Below are positions 24,445 through 33,211 of a stretch of DNA of 64,000 nucleotides, one piece after another. Within the stretch, counting starts at the first letter, position 1; each line of letters opens with the position of its first letter. A program made the position numbers and the translations under genes. The notes under the pieces are model-generated. The model did no database searches. It worked only from the letters and a program-made list of their open reading frames with translations, and was not told the origin of the DNA. Source of the stretch: Nocardioides sp. TRM66260-LWL (GTDB lineage Bacteria > Actinomycetota > Actinomycetes > Propionibacteriales > Nocardioidaceae); assembly GCF_020075545.1 (NCBI RefSeq), contig NZ_JAIQZK010000004.1, positions 124,001-188,000 on the forward strand, written 5' to 3'.

Positions 24445-25818
24445 ATGGCCGACCGTCCCACCGCCGTCATGTGGTTCCGGCGCGACCTGCGCCTGGCCGA
24501 CAACCCCGCCCTGTGCGCGGCCGCCGCGGACGGCGCGGTGCTGCCGCTGTTCGTGCTCGACGACGCCCTGTGGAGGCCGGCCGGACCCAGCCGCCGCGCC
24601 TACCTCGCAGCGTCGCTGCGCTCGCTGGACGCCTCGCTGCGGCAGCGGCAGACCCGGCTGAGCGTCGTCCACGGCGACCCGGTGCGCCGCGTCGTCGAGG
24701 CGGCGCGGGCCGTGGGCGCGACCCGCGTGCACGTGGCCGCCGACTACGGGCCCTACGGCGCGCGGCGCGACGCCGCGGTCGAGGAGGCGCTGGCCGAGCA
24801 CGACCTCGAGCTGGTGCGCACCGGCTCGCCCTACGCGGTCGCGCCCGGCCGCGTGCGCAACGGCTCGGGCGAGCCCTACAAGGTGTTCACGCCGTTCTCC
24901 CGCGCCTGGGCCGCGCACGGCTGGCGCGACCCCGTCGAGGCGCCGACCGGCTCCGGCTGGGTCGAGCTGCCGGAGAGCCGGACGACGGGGATCCCCGACG
25001 TCGCCCTGCCCGACGGCCTGGAGCTGCCCGAGGCCGGCGAGCGCGCGGCGCTGGAGCGCTGGACGGAGTTCCGCGAGCGCCTCGGCGACTACGCCGACCA
25101 CCGCGACCTGCCGGCGATCGAGGGCACCTCGCGGATGTCGGCCCACCTGAAGTGGGGCGAGATCCACCCGCGGACGATGCTCGCCGACCTGGCCGGGCCC
25201 GTCGCCCACGGCAGCGGGTCGGCCCAGACCTACCGCTCCGAGCTCGCGTGGCGGGAGTTCTACGCCGACGTCCTGCACGCCCGCCCCGAGACCGCGCGGG
25301 AGTACCTGCGCGGCGAGTACGCCCGCATGCAGTACGACGAGCCGGGCCGCGCGTTCGAGCGCTGGCAGGAGGGACGCACGGGCTTCCCGATCGTCGACGC
25401 CGGCATGCGCCAGCTGCGCGCCACCGGCTGGATGCACAACCGGGTGCGGATGATCGTCGCCAGCTTCCTGGTCAAGGACCTCCACGTGGAGTGGCAGCAC
25501 GGCGCCCGGCACTTCCTGCACTGGCTGGTCGACGGCGACCTCGCCTCGAACAACCACGGCTGGCAGTGGACGGCCGGCAGCGGCACCGACGCCGCGCCGT
25601 TCTTCCGGGTGTTCAACCCGACGTCGCAGGGCCGCAAGTTCGACCCGAAGGGCGCCTACGTGCGGCGCTGGGTCGAGGAGCTCGCCGACCCCGGGCAGGT
25701 GCCCGACCCCCACGACCCCGACGCCGACACCCGCTCGCTGGTGGGCTACCCCCGGCCCATGGTCGACCACGGCGCCGAGCGCAAGGAGGCGCTGGCCCGC
25801 TGGGAGGCGATCCGCTGA
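24445..25818 (+). CDS. phrB: Deoxyribodipyrimidine photolyase
   Basis: 457 residues, ATG 24445. A light-driven FAD enzyme that repairs UV pyrimidine dimers. The N-terminal antenna-binding domain begins AVMWFRRDLRLADNPAL. The C-terminal FAD domain has TSRMSAHLKWGEIHPRTML, ELAWREFYADVL, TGFPIVDAGMRQLRATGWMH, NRVRMIVASFLVKDL and NNHGWQWTAG, the CPD photolyase class I pattern. Length is usual for the family. Monocistronic, divergent from the DtxR gene. Confidence 0.93.
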   Translation: MADRPTAVMWFRRDLRLADNPALCAAAADGAVLPLFVLDDALWRPAGPSRRAYLAASLRSLDASLRQRQTRLSVVHGDPVRRVVEAARAVGATRVHVAADYGPYGARRDAAVEEALAEHDLELVRTGSPYAVAPGRVRNGSGEPYKVFTPFSRAWAAHGWRDPVEAPTGSGWVELPESRTTGIPDVALPDGLELPEAGERAALERWTEFRERLGDYADHRDLPAIEGTSRMSAHLKWGEIHPRTMLADLAGPVAHGSGSAQTYRSELAWREFYADVLHARPETAREYLRGEYARMQYDEPGRAFERWQEGRTGFPIVDAGMRQLRATGWMHNRVRMIVASFLVKDLHVEWQHGARHFLHWLVDGDLASNNHGWQWTAGSGTDAAPFFRVFNPTSQGRKFDPKGAYVRRWVEELADPGQVPDPHDPDADTRSLVGYPRPMVDHGAERKEALARWEAIR

Positions 25819-25897
25819 GCGGCCGACCCGCCCGGCGGACCCGGGCGGCCCCGTCCGGACGTGCGCCGGGTCACGTCGGTCTGGAACAATCTCCGAC

Positions 25898-27523
25898 ATG
25901 TCTTTGAACGATCCAAACGCCACGCCGTGGTGGCGCGACGCGGTCATCTACCAGGTCTACGTCCGCAGCTTCGCCGACAGTGACGGCGACGGCATCGGCG
26001 ACCTGCCCGGCATCACCGCACGCCTGCCGCACCTGCGCGACCTCGGCGTCGACGCGCTGTGGATCACGCCCTTCTACACCTCCCCGCAGAAGGACCACGG
26101 CTACGACGTCGCCGACTACTGCGACGTCGACCCGCTGTTCGGCTCGCTGGCCGACGCCGACGCCCTGATCGAGCGGGCCCACGGCCTGGGGCTCAAGGTC
26201 GTCGTCGACCTGGTGCCCAACCACTCCTCCAGCGCGCACGCGTGGTTCCAGGCCGCGCTGGCCGCCGAGCCGGGCTCGCCCGAGCGCGCGCGCTACCTCT
26301 TCCGCGACGGCCGCGGCGTCGACGGCTCCGAGCCGCCGAACAACTGGCGCTCGGTGTTCGGCGGCCCCGCCTGGACGCGGGTGCCCGACGGCCAGTGGTA
26401 CCTGCACCTCTTCGACTCCTCCCAGCCCGACTTCGACTGGCGCAACCCCGAGGTCGGCGATCTCTTCGAGTCGGTGCTGCGCTTCTGGCTCGACCGCGGC
26501 GTCGACGGCTTCCGGGTCGACGTCGCCCACGGCCTGGTCAAGGAGGCCTCGCTGCGCGACCAGGTCGTCGAGGAGGGCGAGGAGCCGGCGTCCGGCGCCG
26601 ACGTCAACGGCGAGCAGGAGCGCTCGATGGTCGAGCGGGTGCTGCGCGACGAGCCGATGTGGGACCAGCCCGAGGTGCACGACGTCTACCGCCGGTGGCA
26701 CCGCGTGCTCGCGGAGTACGACGGCGACCGGATGGACGTCGCCGAGGCCTGGACCCAGACGCCGGAGTCGATGGCCCGCTTCGTGCGTCCCGACGAGATG
26801 AGCCAGTCGTTCAACTTCGCCTGGCTGGTCTCGCCGTGGTCGGCCGAGGCCTTCGCCGAGGTCATCACCGGCACCTTCGACGCGCTGGCCGAGGTCGGCG
26901 CCTCGCCGACGTGGGTGCTCAGCAACCACGACGTCATCCGCCACGTCACGCGCTACGGCGGCGGCGAGCAGGGTCTGGCCCGCGCCCGCGCGGCCACCAT
27001 GACCATGCTCGCGCTGCCCGGATCGTCCTACCTCTACCAGGGCGAGGAGCTCGGCCTGGAGCAGGTCGACGTCGAGCCGCAGTTCCGGCAGGACCCCTCG
27101 TGGTTCCGCACCGGCGAGGTCGGCCGCGACGGCTGCCGCGTGCCGATCCCGTGGTCGGGCGACGCCGCCCCGTACGGCTTCGGCCCGGGCGGGGAGCAGC
27201 CGTGGCTGCCGCAGCCGGACGACTGGGCGCCGCTGACCGTCGAGGCGCAGGCCGCCGACGAGGCGTCGACGCTGGCGTTCTACCGCCGCACGCTGGCCGC
27301 GCGACGCGACCTCGTCGGCACGAGCGTCGAGATGCTCGACCTGGGGGCGGACGTCCTCGGCTTCCGCCGCGGCGTCGGCGAGCGCGCCGTCACCGTCGTG
27401 CTCAACTGCGGCGCGACCCCGGCGCCGCTGCCGCAGGGCGAGGTGCTGCTGTGCAGCGACGCCTCCGGGCTGCCCGCGGATGCGACCCTGCCGGCCGACA
27501 CCGCCGTCTGGCTGCGGGGCTGA
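25898..27523 (+). CDS. GH13 alpha-glucosidase
   Basis: 541 residues, ATG 25898, no signal peptide, so cytoplasmic. WWRDAVIYQVYVRSFADSDG opens the barrel. The four GH13 regions are visible: DLVPNHSS, GFRVDVAHGL (nucleophile Asp), DVAEAWT (acid/base Glu) and LSNHDVIRHVTRYGGG. It hydrolyses alpha-1,4 or alpha-1,6 glucosidic bonds of imported oligosaccharides. Most like the oligo-1,6-/alpha-glucosidase subfamily; exact linkage preference cannot be read. Monocistronic. Confidence 0.9.
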   Translation: MSLNDPNATPWWRDAVIYQVYVRSFADSDGDGIGDLPGITARLPHLRDLGVDALWITPFYTSPQKDHGYDVADYCDVDPLFGSLADADALIERAHGLGLKVVVDLVPNHSSSAHAWFQAALAAEPGSPERARYLFRDGRGVDGSEPPNNWRSVFGGPAWTRVPDGQWYLHLFDSSQPDFDWRNPEVGDLFESVLRFWLDRGVDGFRVDVAHGLVKEASLRDQVVEEGEEPASGADVNGEQERSMVERVLRDEPMWDQPEVHDVYRRWHRVLAEYDGDRMDVAEAWTQTPESMARFVRPDEMSQSFNFAWLVSPWSAEAFAEVITGTFDALAEVGASPTWVLSNHDVIRHVTRYGGGEQGLARARAATMTMLALPGSSYLYQGEELGLEQVDVEPQFRQDPSWFRTGEVGRDGCRVPIPWSGDAAPYGFGPGGEQPWLPQPDDWAPLTVEAQAADEASTLAFYRRTLAARRDLVGTSVEMLDLGADVLGFRRGVGERAVTVVLNCGATPAPLPQGEVLLCSDASGLPADATLPADTAVWLRG

Positions 27524-27554
27524 CACCGACCCGACGGACGCCGGGCGTCGGGGC

Positions 27555-28028
27555 TCAGGCCCCGGCGTCCGGCTCGTCGAGGGCCAGGTTGTAGGCGGCC
27601 AGCTCGTCGACGAACGCGGCCAGCCGGGCCGGGCTCCACGAGCCGAGCCGCTCGTCGATGAACGAGCGGCGCTGCCGCGAGACCTCGTCGAGGCGCCGCA
27701 GGGCGTCGTCGCTGACCGAGACGAGGTGGGCCCGGCCGTCGGCGGGGTCGGGCGTGCGCTCGACCAGGCCGAGGTCGATCAGGTGCTGCAGTTGGCGGCT
27801 GATCGCGCCCTTGTCGATCTGGAAGTGGCAGACCAGCGACGCCGCGCGCACCGGCCCGGTCTCGGCCACGTGCGCGAGCAGGAGGTAGGAGGACGACTGC
27901 AGCTCGGGATGCACCGCCCGTGCGCGTTCGGCGATGATCCGCCGCAGCCGGCGGACCAGCCCGCCGACCTCCTGCTCCAGGCGGAGCAGGAGGTCGGTGC
28001 GCGCGGGGGCGTCGGCGTGCAGGCTCAT
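27555..28028 (-). CDS. MarR-family regulator
   Basis: 157 residues, ATG 28028, overlapping the stop of the exporter gene (ATGA). Winged helix: LLLAHVAETGPVRAASLVCH, QIDKGAISRQLQHLIDLGLV, then the wing RTPDPADGRAHLVSVSDDA. As the second gene of the exporter operon it probably represses that operon through the inverted repeat just upstream of 29755, and is released by a toxic ligand. Confidence 0.9.
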   Translation of the reverse strand: MSLHADAPARTDLLLRLEQEVGGLVRRLRRIIAERARAVHPELQSSSYLLLAHVAETGPVRAASLVCHFQIDKGAISRQLQHLIDLGLVERTPDPADGRAHLVSVSDDALRRLDEVSRQRRSFIDERLGSWSPARLAAFVDELAAYNLALDEPDAGA

Positions 28029-29755
28029 CGGGTGCGGATGCTACCGGCCAGCTCGCCGGTGGCCTCGGGCGCGGCGGCCGCGAGCCCGGCGTCCTCGTCC
28101 AAGCCGGCGGCCCCGTCGGAGGGCACCAGGTCGTTGGTGGTGCGCAGCGGCACCTCCCGGATGAACAGCACGCACACCAGGGCCAGCACGGCGAACGGCG
28201 TGGCGACGAGGAACAGCTCGCCGAACGACTGGCCGAAGGCCGACTCGAAGACCGCCCGCACCGGGCCCGGCAGGGCGCCGAGGTCGGGGATCTCGTGGCT
28301 GCTGTGGCTGTCGGAGGCGACCCCGATGGACGCCAGGCCGGCCTGGGCCTTGTCGGCCACCCGGCTGCTCAGCAGCGCGCCGAGCACGGCGACGCCGATC
28401 GAGCCGCCGAGGGAGCGGAAGAACGCCACGACCGAGCTGGCCGCGCCGAGCTCGCTGAGCGGCACGTTGTTCTGCACCGCCAGGACGAGGTTCTGCATCG
28501 TGGCGCCCAGGCCGATCCCGAGGACGGCCATGAAGGCGCCGACGACGACCAGGCTGGTGGTCTCGTCGATCGTGCCGAGCAGGCCGAGGCCGACCACGAC
28601 GAGCACCATGCCGCCGACCAGGTAGCGCTTCCAGCGGCCGGTGGCGGTGATGATGCGTCCGGTGCCGATGCTCGAGACCAGCAGGCCGCCCACCATGGCG
28701 ATCGACATGAGCCCGGCGTGCGTCGGGGTCATGCCGCGGGCGGTCTGGAAGTACTGCGAGAGGTAGACCGTCGAGCCGAACATCGCGACGCCGATGAGCG
28801 TCGAGGCGGTCGTGGCGAGCGCGATGGTGCGGTCGCGGAACAGGTGCAGCGGGATGATCGGCTCGCGGGCCACGCGGCCCTCGACGACCATGGCCGCGAC
28901 GAGCACGACGACGCCGGCGACGACGAGCACGGCGGTCGTGGCCGAGGCCCAGGCGAACTGGTTGCCGGCCAGGCTCACCCACACCAGCAGGATGCTGACG
29001 CCGGCCATGATCAGGGTCGCGCCCAGCACGTCGACGCTGGCCTCGCGGCGGACGACGGGCAGGTGCAGGGTCTTCTGGAGCAGCACGAAGGCGACCAGGG
29101 CGATCGGCAGGCCGACGAAGAAGCAGCCGCGCCAGCCGAGGGCGGAGTCGACGATCACGCCGCCGATGAGCGGCCCGGAGACGGTGGCCAGCGCGAACAC
29201 GGCGCCGATGTAGCCGGAGTAGCGGCCCCGCTCGCGCGGCGGCACCATCGTCGCGATGACGACCTGCACCAGCGCGGTCAGGCCGCCGACGCCGAGGCCC
29301 TGGACGACGCGGGCGCCGATCAGGGTGCCCATGTTCGGGGCCAGGGAGGCGATCACCGAGCCGACGACGTAGACGACCAGCGCGGTCTGCACCAGCAGCT
29401 TCTTGCTGTAGAGATCGGCCAGCTTGCCCCAGACCGGGGTGGTGGCGGTCATCGCGAGCAGGGTGGCGACGACGACCCAGGTGTAGCCGGTCTGGCTGCC
29501 CTGGAGGTCGGCGACGATCCGCGGCAGCGCGTTGGTGACGACCGTGCTGGAGAGCATCGCGACGAACATCGCGAGCAGCAGGCCGGAGAGCGCCTCGAGG
29601 ATCTGCCGATGGGTCATCGGCTCGTCGGCACGCGGCGGCTCGTGGCCGGCGGCGTGCTGGGGCTGCGGGTGTCGCTCGCCGCGGTGCGCGCCGGCGTGGT
29701 GGGCCGGGGCCGCCGCGGGGCGGGGATCGAGGTGGGTCACGTACGCGTCCTTCAT
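28025..29755 (-). CDS. DHA2-family MFS drug exporter (14 TM)
   Basis: 576 residues from ATG 29755. A proton-driven exporter in the cytoplasmic membrane. Fourteen hydrophobic helices follow residue ~45, with the MFS loop GKLADLYSKKLLVQ, motif C-like GPLIGGVIVDSALGWRGCFF and TMQNLVLAVQNNVP. The first 45 residues are His/Pro/Ala-rich (AAAPAHHAGAHRGERHPQPQ) and unusual; the canonical start may be the internal MTHRQILEALSG. If ATG 29755 is used the transcript is probably leaderless, since the operator ends 3 bp upstream. It forms an operon with the MarR regulator. Confidence 0.88.
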   Translation of the reverse strand: MKDAYVTHLDPRPAAAPAHHAGAHRGERHPQPQHAAGHEPPRADEPMTHRQILEALSGLLLAMFVAMLSSTVVTNALPRIVADLQGSQTGYTWVVVATLLAMTATTPVWGKLADLYSKKLLVQTALVVYVVGSVIASLAPNMGTLIGARVVQGLGVGGLTALVQVVIATMVPPRERGRYSGYIGAVFALATVSGPLIGGVIVDSALGWRGCFFVGLPIALVAFVLLQKTLHLPVVRREASVDVLGATLIMAGVSILLVWVSLAGNQFAWASATTAVLVVAGVVVLVAAMVVEGRVAREPIIPLHLFRDRTIALATTASTLIGVAMFGSTVYLSQYFQTARGMTPTHAGLMSIAMVGGLLVSSIGTGRIITATGRWKRYLVGGMVLVVVGLGLLGTIDETTSLVVVGAFMAVLGIGLGATMQNLVLAVQNNVPLSELGAASSVVAFFRSLGGSIGVAVLGALLSSRVADKAQAGLASIGVASDSHSSHEIPDLGALPGPVRAVFESAFGQSFGELFLVATPFAVLALVCVLFIREVPLRTTNDLVPSDGAAGLDEDAGLAAAAPEATGELAGSIRTR

Positions 29756-29757
29756 GC

Positions 29758-29780
29758 TGACCTAAAGGTTGTCTAGGTCA
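29758..29780 (-). promoter_or_regulatory. Likely MarR operator overlapping exporter promoter
   Basis: Perfect inverted repeat TGACCTA (29758-29764) / TAGGTCA (29774-29780) with a 9-bp centre, 3 bp upstream of the exporter start. The minus strand reads TTGACCTAGACAA, which also offers a -35-like TTGACC. Position and symmetry fit a MarR-family site; binding by the adjacent regulator is inferred. Confidence 0.6.
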
Positions 29781-29870
29781 ACGTTATTCCGCGGACGCGC
29801 ACGCGCCCAAACGCGCCAATCCCTCCGGGTGCCCCGGCGGGTGCCCGGCGGGTGCCCCGGCGGGACGCCG

Positions 29871-30935
29871 TCAGCCGGCCAGCGAGCTGCGCAGCCGGGG
29901 CGTCAGCGCGGTGAGCGCCGTCAGCCGGGCGGGGATGTCGCCGAGCGGGAGGATGTCGTCGGCCAGGCCGGCGCCGACCACGGCCCCGGGCATGCCCCAG
30001 ACGACCGAGGAGTCCTGGTCCTGGGCGATCACCACGCCGCCCGCCTTCGAGACGGCCTCGCAGCCGATCCGTCCGTCGTGCCCCATGCCGGTGAGCACCA
30101 GCGCGACGCAGCCGGCCCCGTAGATCGCGGCGGCGGAGCGGAAGAGCGCGTCGGCGGCGGGCCGGCAGAAGTTCTCCTTCTCGCCCTGGTCGAGGGTCGC
30201 GACGACCCGGGCCTCCGAGCGTCCGAGGCGCAGGTGGAAGTCGCCCGGCGCCACGAGCACGCGTCCGGGCGCCACGACGTCGCCGGCGCGCGCCTCGCGC
30301 ACCTCGAGGTCGGTGAGCCGGTCGAGCCGCTGGGCGAGCTGGGCGCTGAAGACCGGCGGCATGTGCTGCGCGATCAGGATGGGCAGCGGGAAGGTCGCGG
30401 GCAGCGCCGTCAGCACCTGGCACAGGGCGTCCGGGCCGCCCGTGGAGCAGCCGATGACCAGCGCGGTGGGGCTGGGCAGGTCCGGGCTGGTGCGGCGATG
30501 CCGCACCAGCGCGCCGCCGCCGACGACGCGGCGGGCGCCGGCCAGCGCCTTGATCCGCGGCACGAGCTCCGCGCGCACCTTCGCCATCGACTCGGTCACG
30601 CTGCCCGCCCCGGTCGGCTTGGCCACGTAGTCGGACGCGCCGCGCGAGAGCGCCTGCAGCGTCGCCGCGGCGCCGCGCTCGGTGAGCGTGCTGAACATGA
30701 TCACGGGCAGGCGCGGATGCGCGCGGTGGATGCGCTCGAGGGCGCCGAGCCCGTCGAGCCGGGGCATCTCGACGTCGAGCGTGACGACGTCCGGCCGCAG
30801 CCGATCGACCATCACGATCGCCTCCTCGCCGTCGCAGGCGGTGCCGACCACCTCGATCTCCGGGTCGCCCGACAGGACGGTGGAGATCAGGCGCCGGAGG
30901 ACGGTGGAGTCGTCCACCACGAGAGCCCTGATCAC
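29871..30935 (-). CDS. cheB: Chemotaxis protein-glutamate methylesterase CheB
   Basis: 354 residues from GTG 30935. This start is preferred to the upstream ATG 30998 because a FliA-type promoter at 30945-30971 would otherwise lie inside the gene, and because IRALVVDDSTVLRRL is the usual CheB N-terminus. Receiver domain with phospho-acceptor Asp in VVTLDVEMPRLDG; C-terminal esterase triad in IGCSTGGPDAL (Ser), LIAQHMPPVFS (His) and TGMGHDG (Asp). It removes methyl groups from chemoreceptors and opposes CheR. Divergent from cheR. Confidence 0.93.
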   Translation of the reverse strand: MIRALVVDDSTVLRRLISTVLSGDPEIEVVGTACDGEEAIVMVDRLRPDVVTLDVEMPRLDGLGALERIHRAHPRLPVIMFSTLTERGAAATLQALSRGASDYVAKPTGAGSVTESMAKVRAELVPRIKALAGARRVVGGGALVRHRRTSPDLPSPTALVIGCSTGGPDALCQVLTALPATFPLPILIAQHMPPVFSAQLAQRLDRLTDLEVREARAGDVVAPGRVLVAPGDFHLRLGRSEARVVATLDQGEKENFCRPAADALFRSAAAIYGAGCVALVLTGMGHDGRIGCEAVSKAGGVVIAQDQDSSVVWGMPGAVVGAGLADDILPLGDIPARLTALTALTPRLRSSLAG

Positions 30936-30944
30936 GCCGGGCCC

Positions 30945-30971
30945 ATCGGCACCGACGTCGACCCACCTGAG
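30945..30971 (-). promoter_or_regulatory. FliA-type promoter of cheB
   Basis: On the minus strand CTCAGGT (30971-30965), 14 bp, then GCCGAT (30950-30945): CTCA-N17-GCCGAT. The GTG of cheB is 10 nt after the -10 element. This is one of six such sites in the motility region and the only one with spacing one base longer. Confidence 0.7.
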
Positions 30972-31015
30972 CGAACGCACTGGTCTGGTCTCGACCATCC
31001 GGCTGCCGACGATCC

Positions 31016-31041
31016 CTCAGGTGACCCCCGGTGGCACCGAT
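31016..31041 (+). promoter_or_regulatory. FliA-type promoter of cheR operon
   Basis: CTCAGGT (31016-31022), 14 bp, CCGAT (31037-31041). It is preceded by GATCC as at flgB. The cheR GTG at 31051 lies 9 nt downstream, implying a nearly leaderless mRNA. Confidence 0.75.
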
Positions 31042-31050
31042 GGTCCGGAC

Positions 31051-31944
31051 GTGATCTCCGAGACCAACTTCGGCTTCGTCGCCGACCTGCTGCGTCGGGA
31101 GACCGCCATGCTCTGCGAGCGCGGCAAGGAGTACCTCGTCGAGGCGCGCCTGCTGCCGCTCGCCCGCCAGGCGGGTGACCCCGACGTCGACCACTACGTC
31201 GACCGACTCCGTCGCGACGCCGGCGAGCGCGCCCGCGCCGTCGACGCCCTGACGATCAACGAGACGTCGTGGTTCCGCGACCTCGCCCCCTACCAGGCGT
31301 TCGTCGACGACGTGCTGCCGCGCCTCCTCGCCGCCCGGGTCGACACGCGTCGCCTGACCATCTGGTCGGCCGCCTGCTCCTCGGGCCAGGAGGCCTACAG
31401 CCTGGCGATGCTGCTGGACGAGCACCTGCCGGCCGGCTGGACCGCCCGCATCCACGCCACCGACGTCTCGCCGACGATGGTCGAGCGGGTCCGCGCCGGC
31501 CGCTACTCGCAGGTCGAGATGAACCGCGGCATGCCGGCCACGCGCCTCGTCAAGTACTTCCAGCGGGTCGGCAGCGAGTGGGAGGTCCAGCCGCAGCTGC
31601 GGACGATGGTGACCACCCAGGTGATGAACCTGGCCGCGCCGCTGCCGCCGCTGCCGACCTTCGACGTCGTGCTGCTGCGCAACGTCCTCATCTACTTCGA
31701 CCACGCGACGAAGCAGTCGATCCTCGACCGGGTCCAGGCGACCATCGCAGAGGACGGCTTCCTCATGCTCGGGTCGACCGAGACCACGCTCGACCTCGAG
31801 ACCACCTGGACGCGCGAGTCCGCCGGTCCCGCGGGACGGGTCGTGCTGCACCGCCCACGCCACGGACGCGCCGTCAGCCGGCCGTTCCCCGATTCGTCAT
31901 CCCCCGCGGCGAGCCCTCACCTCACGCTCAGGACAGGAGCCTGA
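31051..31944 (+). CDS. cheR: Chemotaxis protein methyltransferase CheR
   Basis: 297 residues from GTG 31051; an in-frame GTG at 31021 overlaps the promoter, so the later start is chosen. It methylates glutamates on chemoreceptors using SAM. N-terminal helical domain (NFGFVADLLRRETAM), TINETSWFRD, SAM site IWSAACSSGQEAYSLAMLL, ATDVSPTMVERVRAGRYSQ and FDVVLLRNVLIYFD are all typical. First gene of a five-gene chemotaxis operon. Confidence 0.93.
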   Translation: MISETNFGFVADLLRRETAMLCERGKEYLVEARLLPLARQAGDPDVDHYVDRLRRDAGERARAVDALTINETSWFRDLAPYQAFVDDVLPRLLAARVDTRRLTIWSAACSSGQEAYSLAMLLDEHLPAGWTARIHATDVSPTMVERVRAGRYSQVEMNRGMPATRLVKYFQRVGSEWEVQPQLRTMVTTQVMNLAAPLPPLPTFDVVLLRNVLIYFDHATKQSILDRVQATIAEDGFLMLGSTETTLDLETTWTRESAGPAGRVVLHRPRHGRAVSRPFPDSSSPAASPHLTLRTGA

Positions 31945-31949
31945 CCACC

Positions 31950-32333
31950 ATGCACGCACTGATCATCGACGACTCCAGGACGATGCGGTCCATCCTCAAG
32001 CGCATCGTCCACGAGATCGGCTTCGAGACCACCGAGGCCGCCAACGGCCAGGAGGCCCTCGACGTCCTCGAGGCCGGGCTCGTCCCCGACCTGTGCCTCA
32101 TCGACTGGAACATGCCGCTCATGGACGGCTACACCTTCGTGACGCGGGTGCGGGCCGACGAGCGGTGGCGCTCGATGACGCTCATGATGGTGACCACCGA
32201 GAGCGAGCACGGGCAGATCGTCCGCGCGCTGGCCGCGGGCGCCCACGAGTACGTCATCAAGCCGTTCACGGCCGACGCCATCGTCGAGAAGCTCGAGCTC
32301 CTCGGCCTCGCCGTCCGGGAGGTCCCGGCATGA
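31950..32333 (+). CDS. cheY: Response regulator CheY (first copy)
   Basis: 127 residues, ATG 31950. A single receiver domain: acidic pair IIDDSRTM, phospho-acceptor in CLIDWNMPLMDGY, switch Thr in MMVTTESEH and Lys in YVIKPFTAD. It would bind the motor switch (FliM) when phosphorylated by CheA, which is not in this window. Its stop overlaps the cheX start. Confidence 0.9.
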   Translation: MHALIIDDSRTMRSILKRIVHEIGFETTEAANGQEALDVLEAGLVPDLCLIDWNMPLMDGYTFVTRVRADERWRSMTLMMVTTESEHGQIVRALAAGAHEYVIKPFTADAIVEKLELLGLAVREVPA

Positions 32334-32839
32334 TCGCCATCGACGAGCCCACGATCTCCGACGTCCACGCGGTCGTCGAGGAGGTCTGGACGAGCTTCCT
32401 CGGCTCCGACGAGCCCATCCAGATCGGCGCCTCGACCGAGACGACGAGCCTCGTAGACCGGCTGATGCTGGACGACGACACCTGGACCGCCGCCATCACC
32501 GTCACCGGCGCGTGGGAGGCGATGATCCTGATCAGCGTGCCCGTGCCCGCGGCCGGCCTGATCACCGTCGGCATGCTCGGCCTGGACCCCGCCGAGGCCG
32601 AGACCTGCGGCCTGGAGGACCTCACCGACGCCCTCGGCGAGCTCGTCAACATCGTCGGCGGCGGCGTCAAGAGCCTCATGCCCGGCCCGAGCGCGCTCTC
32701 GCTGCCGCTCGTCGCCCAGGGCGCCATCACCTCGACGTCGAACCTCGAGGAGGTGTGCGCCGTCGACCTCACCTGGCACGGCCACCCCATCCGCGTGTCC
32801 ATCGACGTTCCCCGCACCACCCACGGCATCGGAGGCTGA
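32330..32839 (+). CDS. cheX: CheX/CheC-family CheY-P phosphatase
   Basis: 169 residues, ATG 32330 (ATGA overlap with cheY). The family's catalytic signature ExxN appears in DALGELVNIVGGGVKSLM (about residues 101-118), preceded by LTDALGE; the rest is the alternating alpha/beta pattern of CheX. It would dephosphorylate CheY-P and reset signalling. Located between two cheY genes, as expected for such a role. Confidence 0.82.
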   Translation: MIAIDEPTISDVHAVVEEVWTSFLGSDEPIQIGASTETTSLVDRLMLDDDTWTAAITVTGAWEAMILISVPVPAAGLITVGMLGLDPAEAETCGLEDLTDALGELVNIVGGGVKSLMPGPSALSLPLVAQGAITSTSNLEEVCAVDLTWHGHPIRVSIDVPRTTHGIGG

Positions 32840-32842
32840 ACC

Positions 32843-33208
32843 GTGTTGATCCTGGTCGTCGACGACTCCCGCGTCATGCGGCAGATCGTCATCCGCACCC
32901 TGCGGCAGTCGGGCCACGGCGGCCACGACATCGTCGAGGCGGAGAACGGCCGTGAGGCGCTCGAGCTGTGCACCACGCGCAGCGTCGACCTCGTGCTCTC
33001 GGACTGGAACATGCCGGAGATGAGCGGCATCGACCTGCTGGAGTCGCTGCGCGAGCGCGGCTCCACGGTGACGTTCGGCTTCGTCACCTCGGAGGGGTCG
33101 GACCTCATGCGCTCCCGGGCACAGGCGGCGGGGGCGCAGTTCCTCATCGCCAAGCCGTTCACCCCTGAGGCGTTCGACGCCGCCCTGAACGCCGCCAAGG
33201 TGGGCTGA
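32843..33208 (+). CDS. cheY: Response regulator CheY (second copy)
   Basis: 121 residues, GTG 32843. Receiver domain with VVDDSRVMR, phospho-acceptor in LSDWNMPEMSGIDLL, Thr in FGFVTSEGSD and Lys in FLIAKPFTPEAF. It differs clearly from the first CheY. One may be a phosphate sink or act on a different target, as in other species with two CheY proteins; which is which cannot be told here. Confidence 0.9.
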   Translation: MLILVVDDSRVMRQIVIRTLRQSGHGGHDIVEAENGREALELCTTRSVDLVLSDWNMPEMSGIDLLESLRERGSTVTFGFVTSEGSDLMRSRAQAAGAQFLIAKPFTPEAFDAALNAAKVG

Positions 33209-33211
33209 GGC

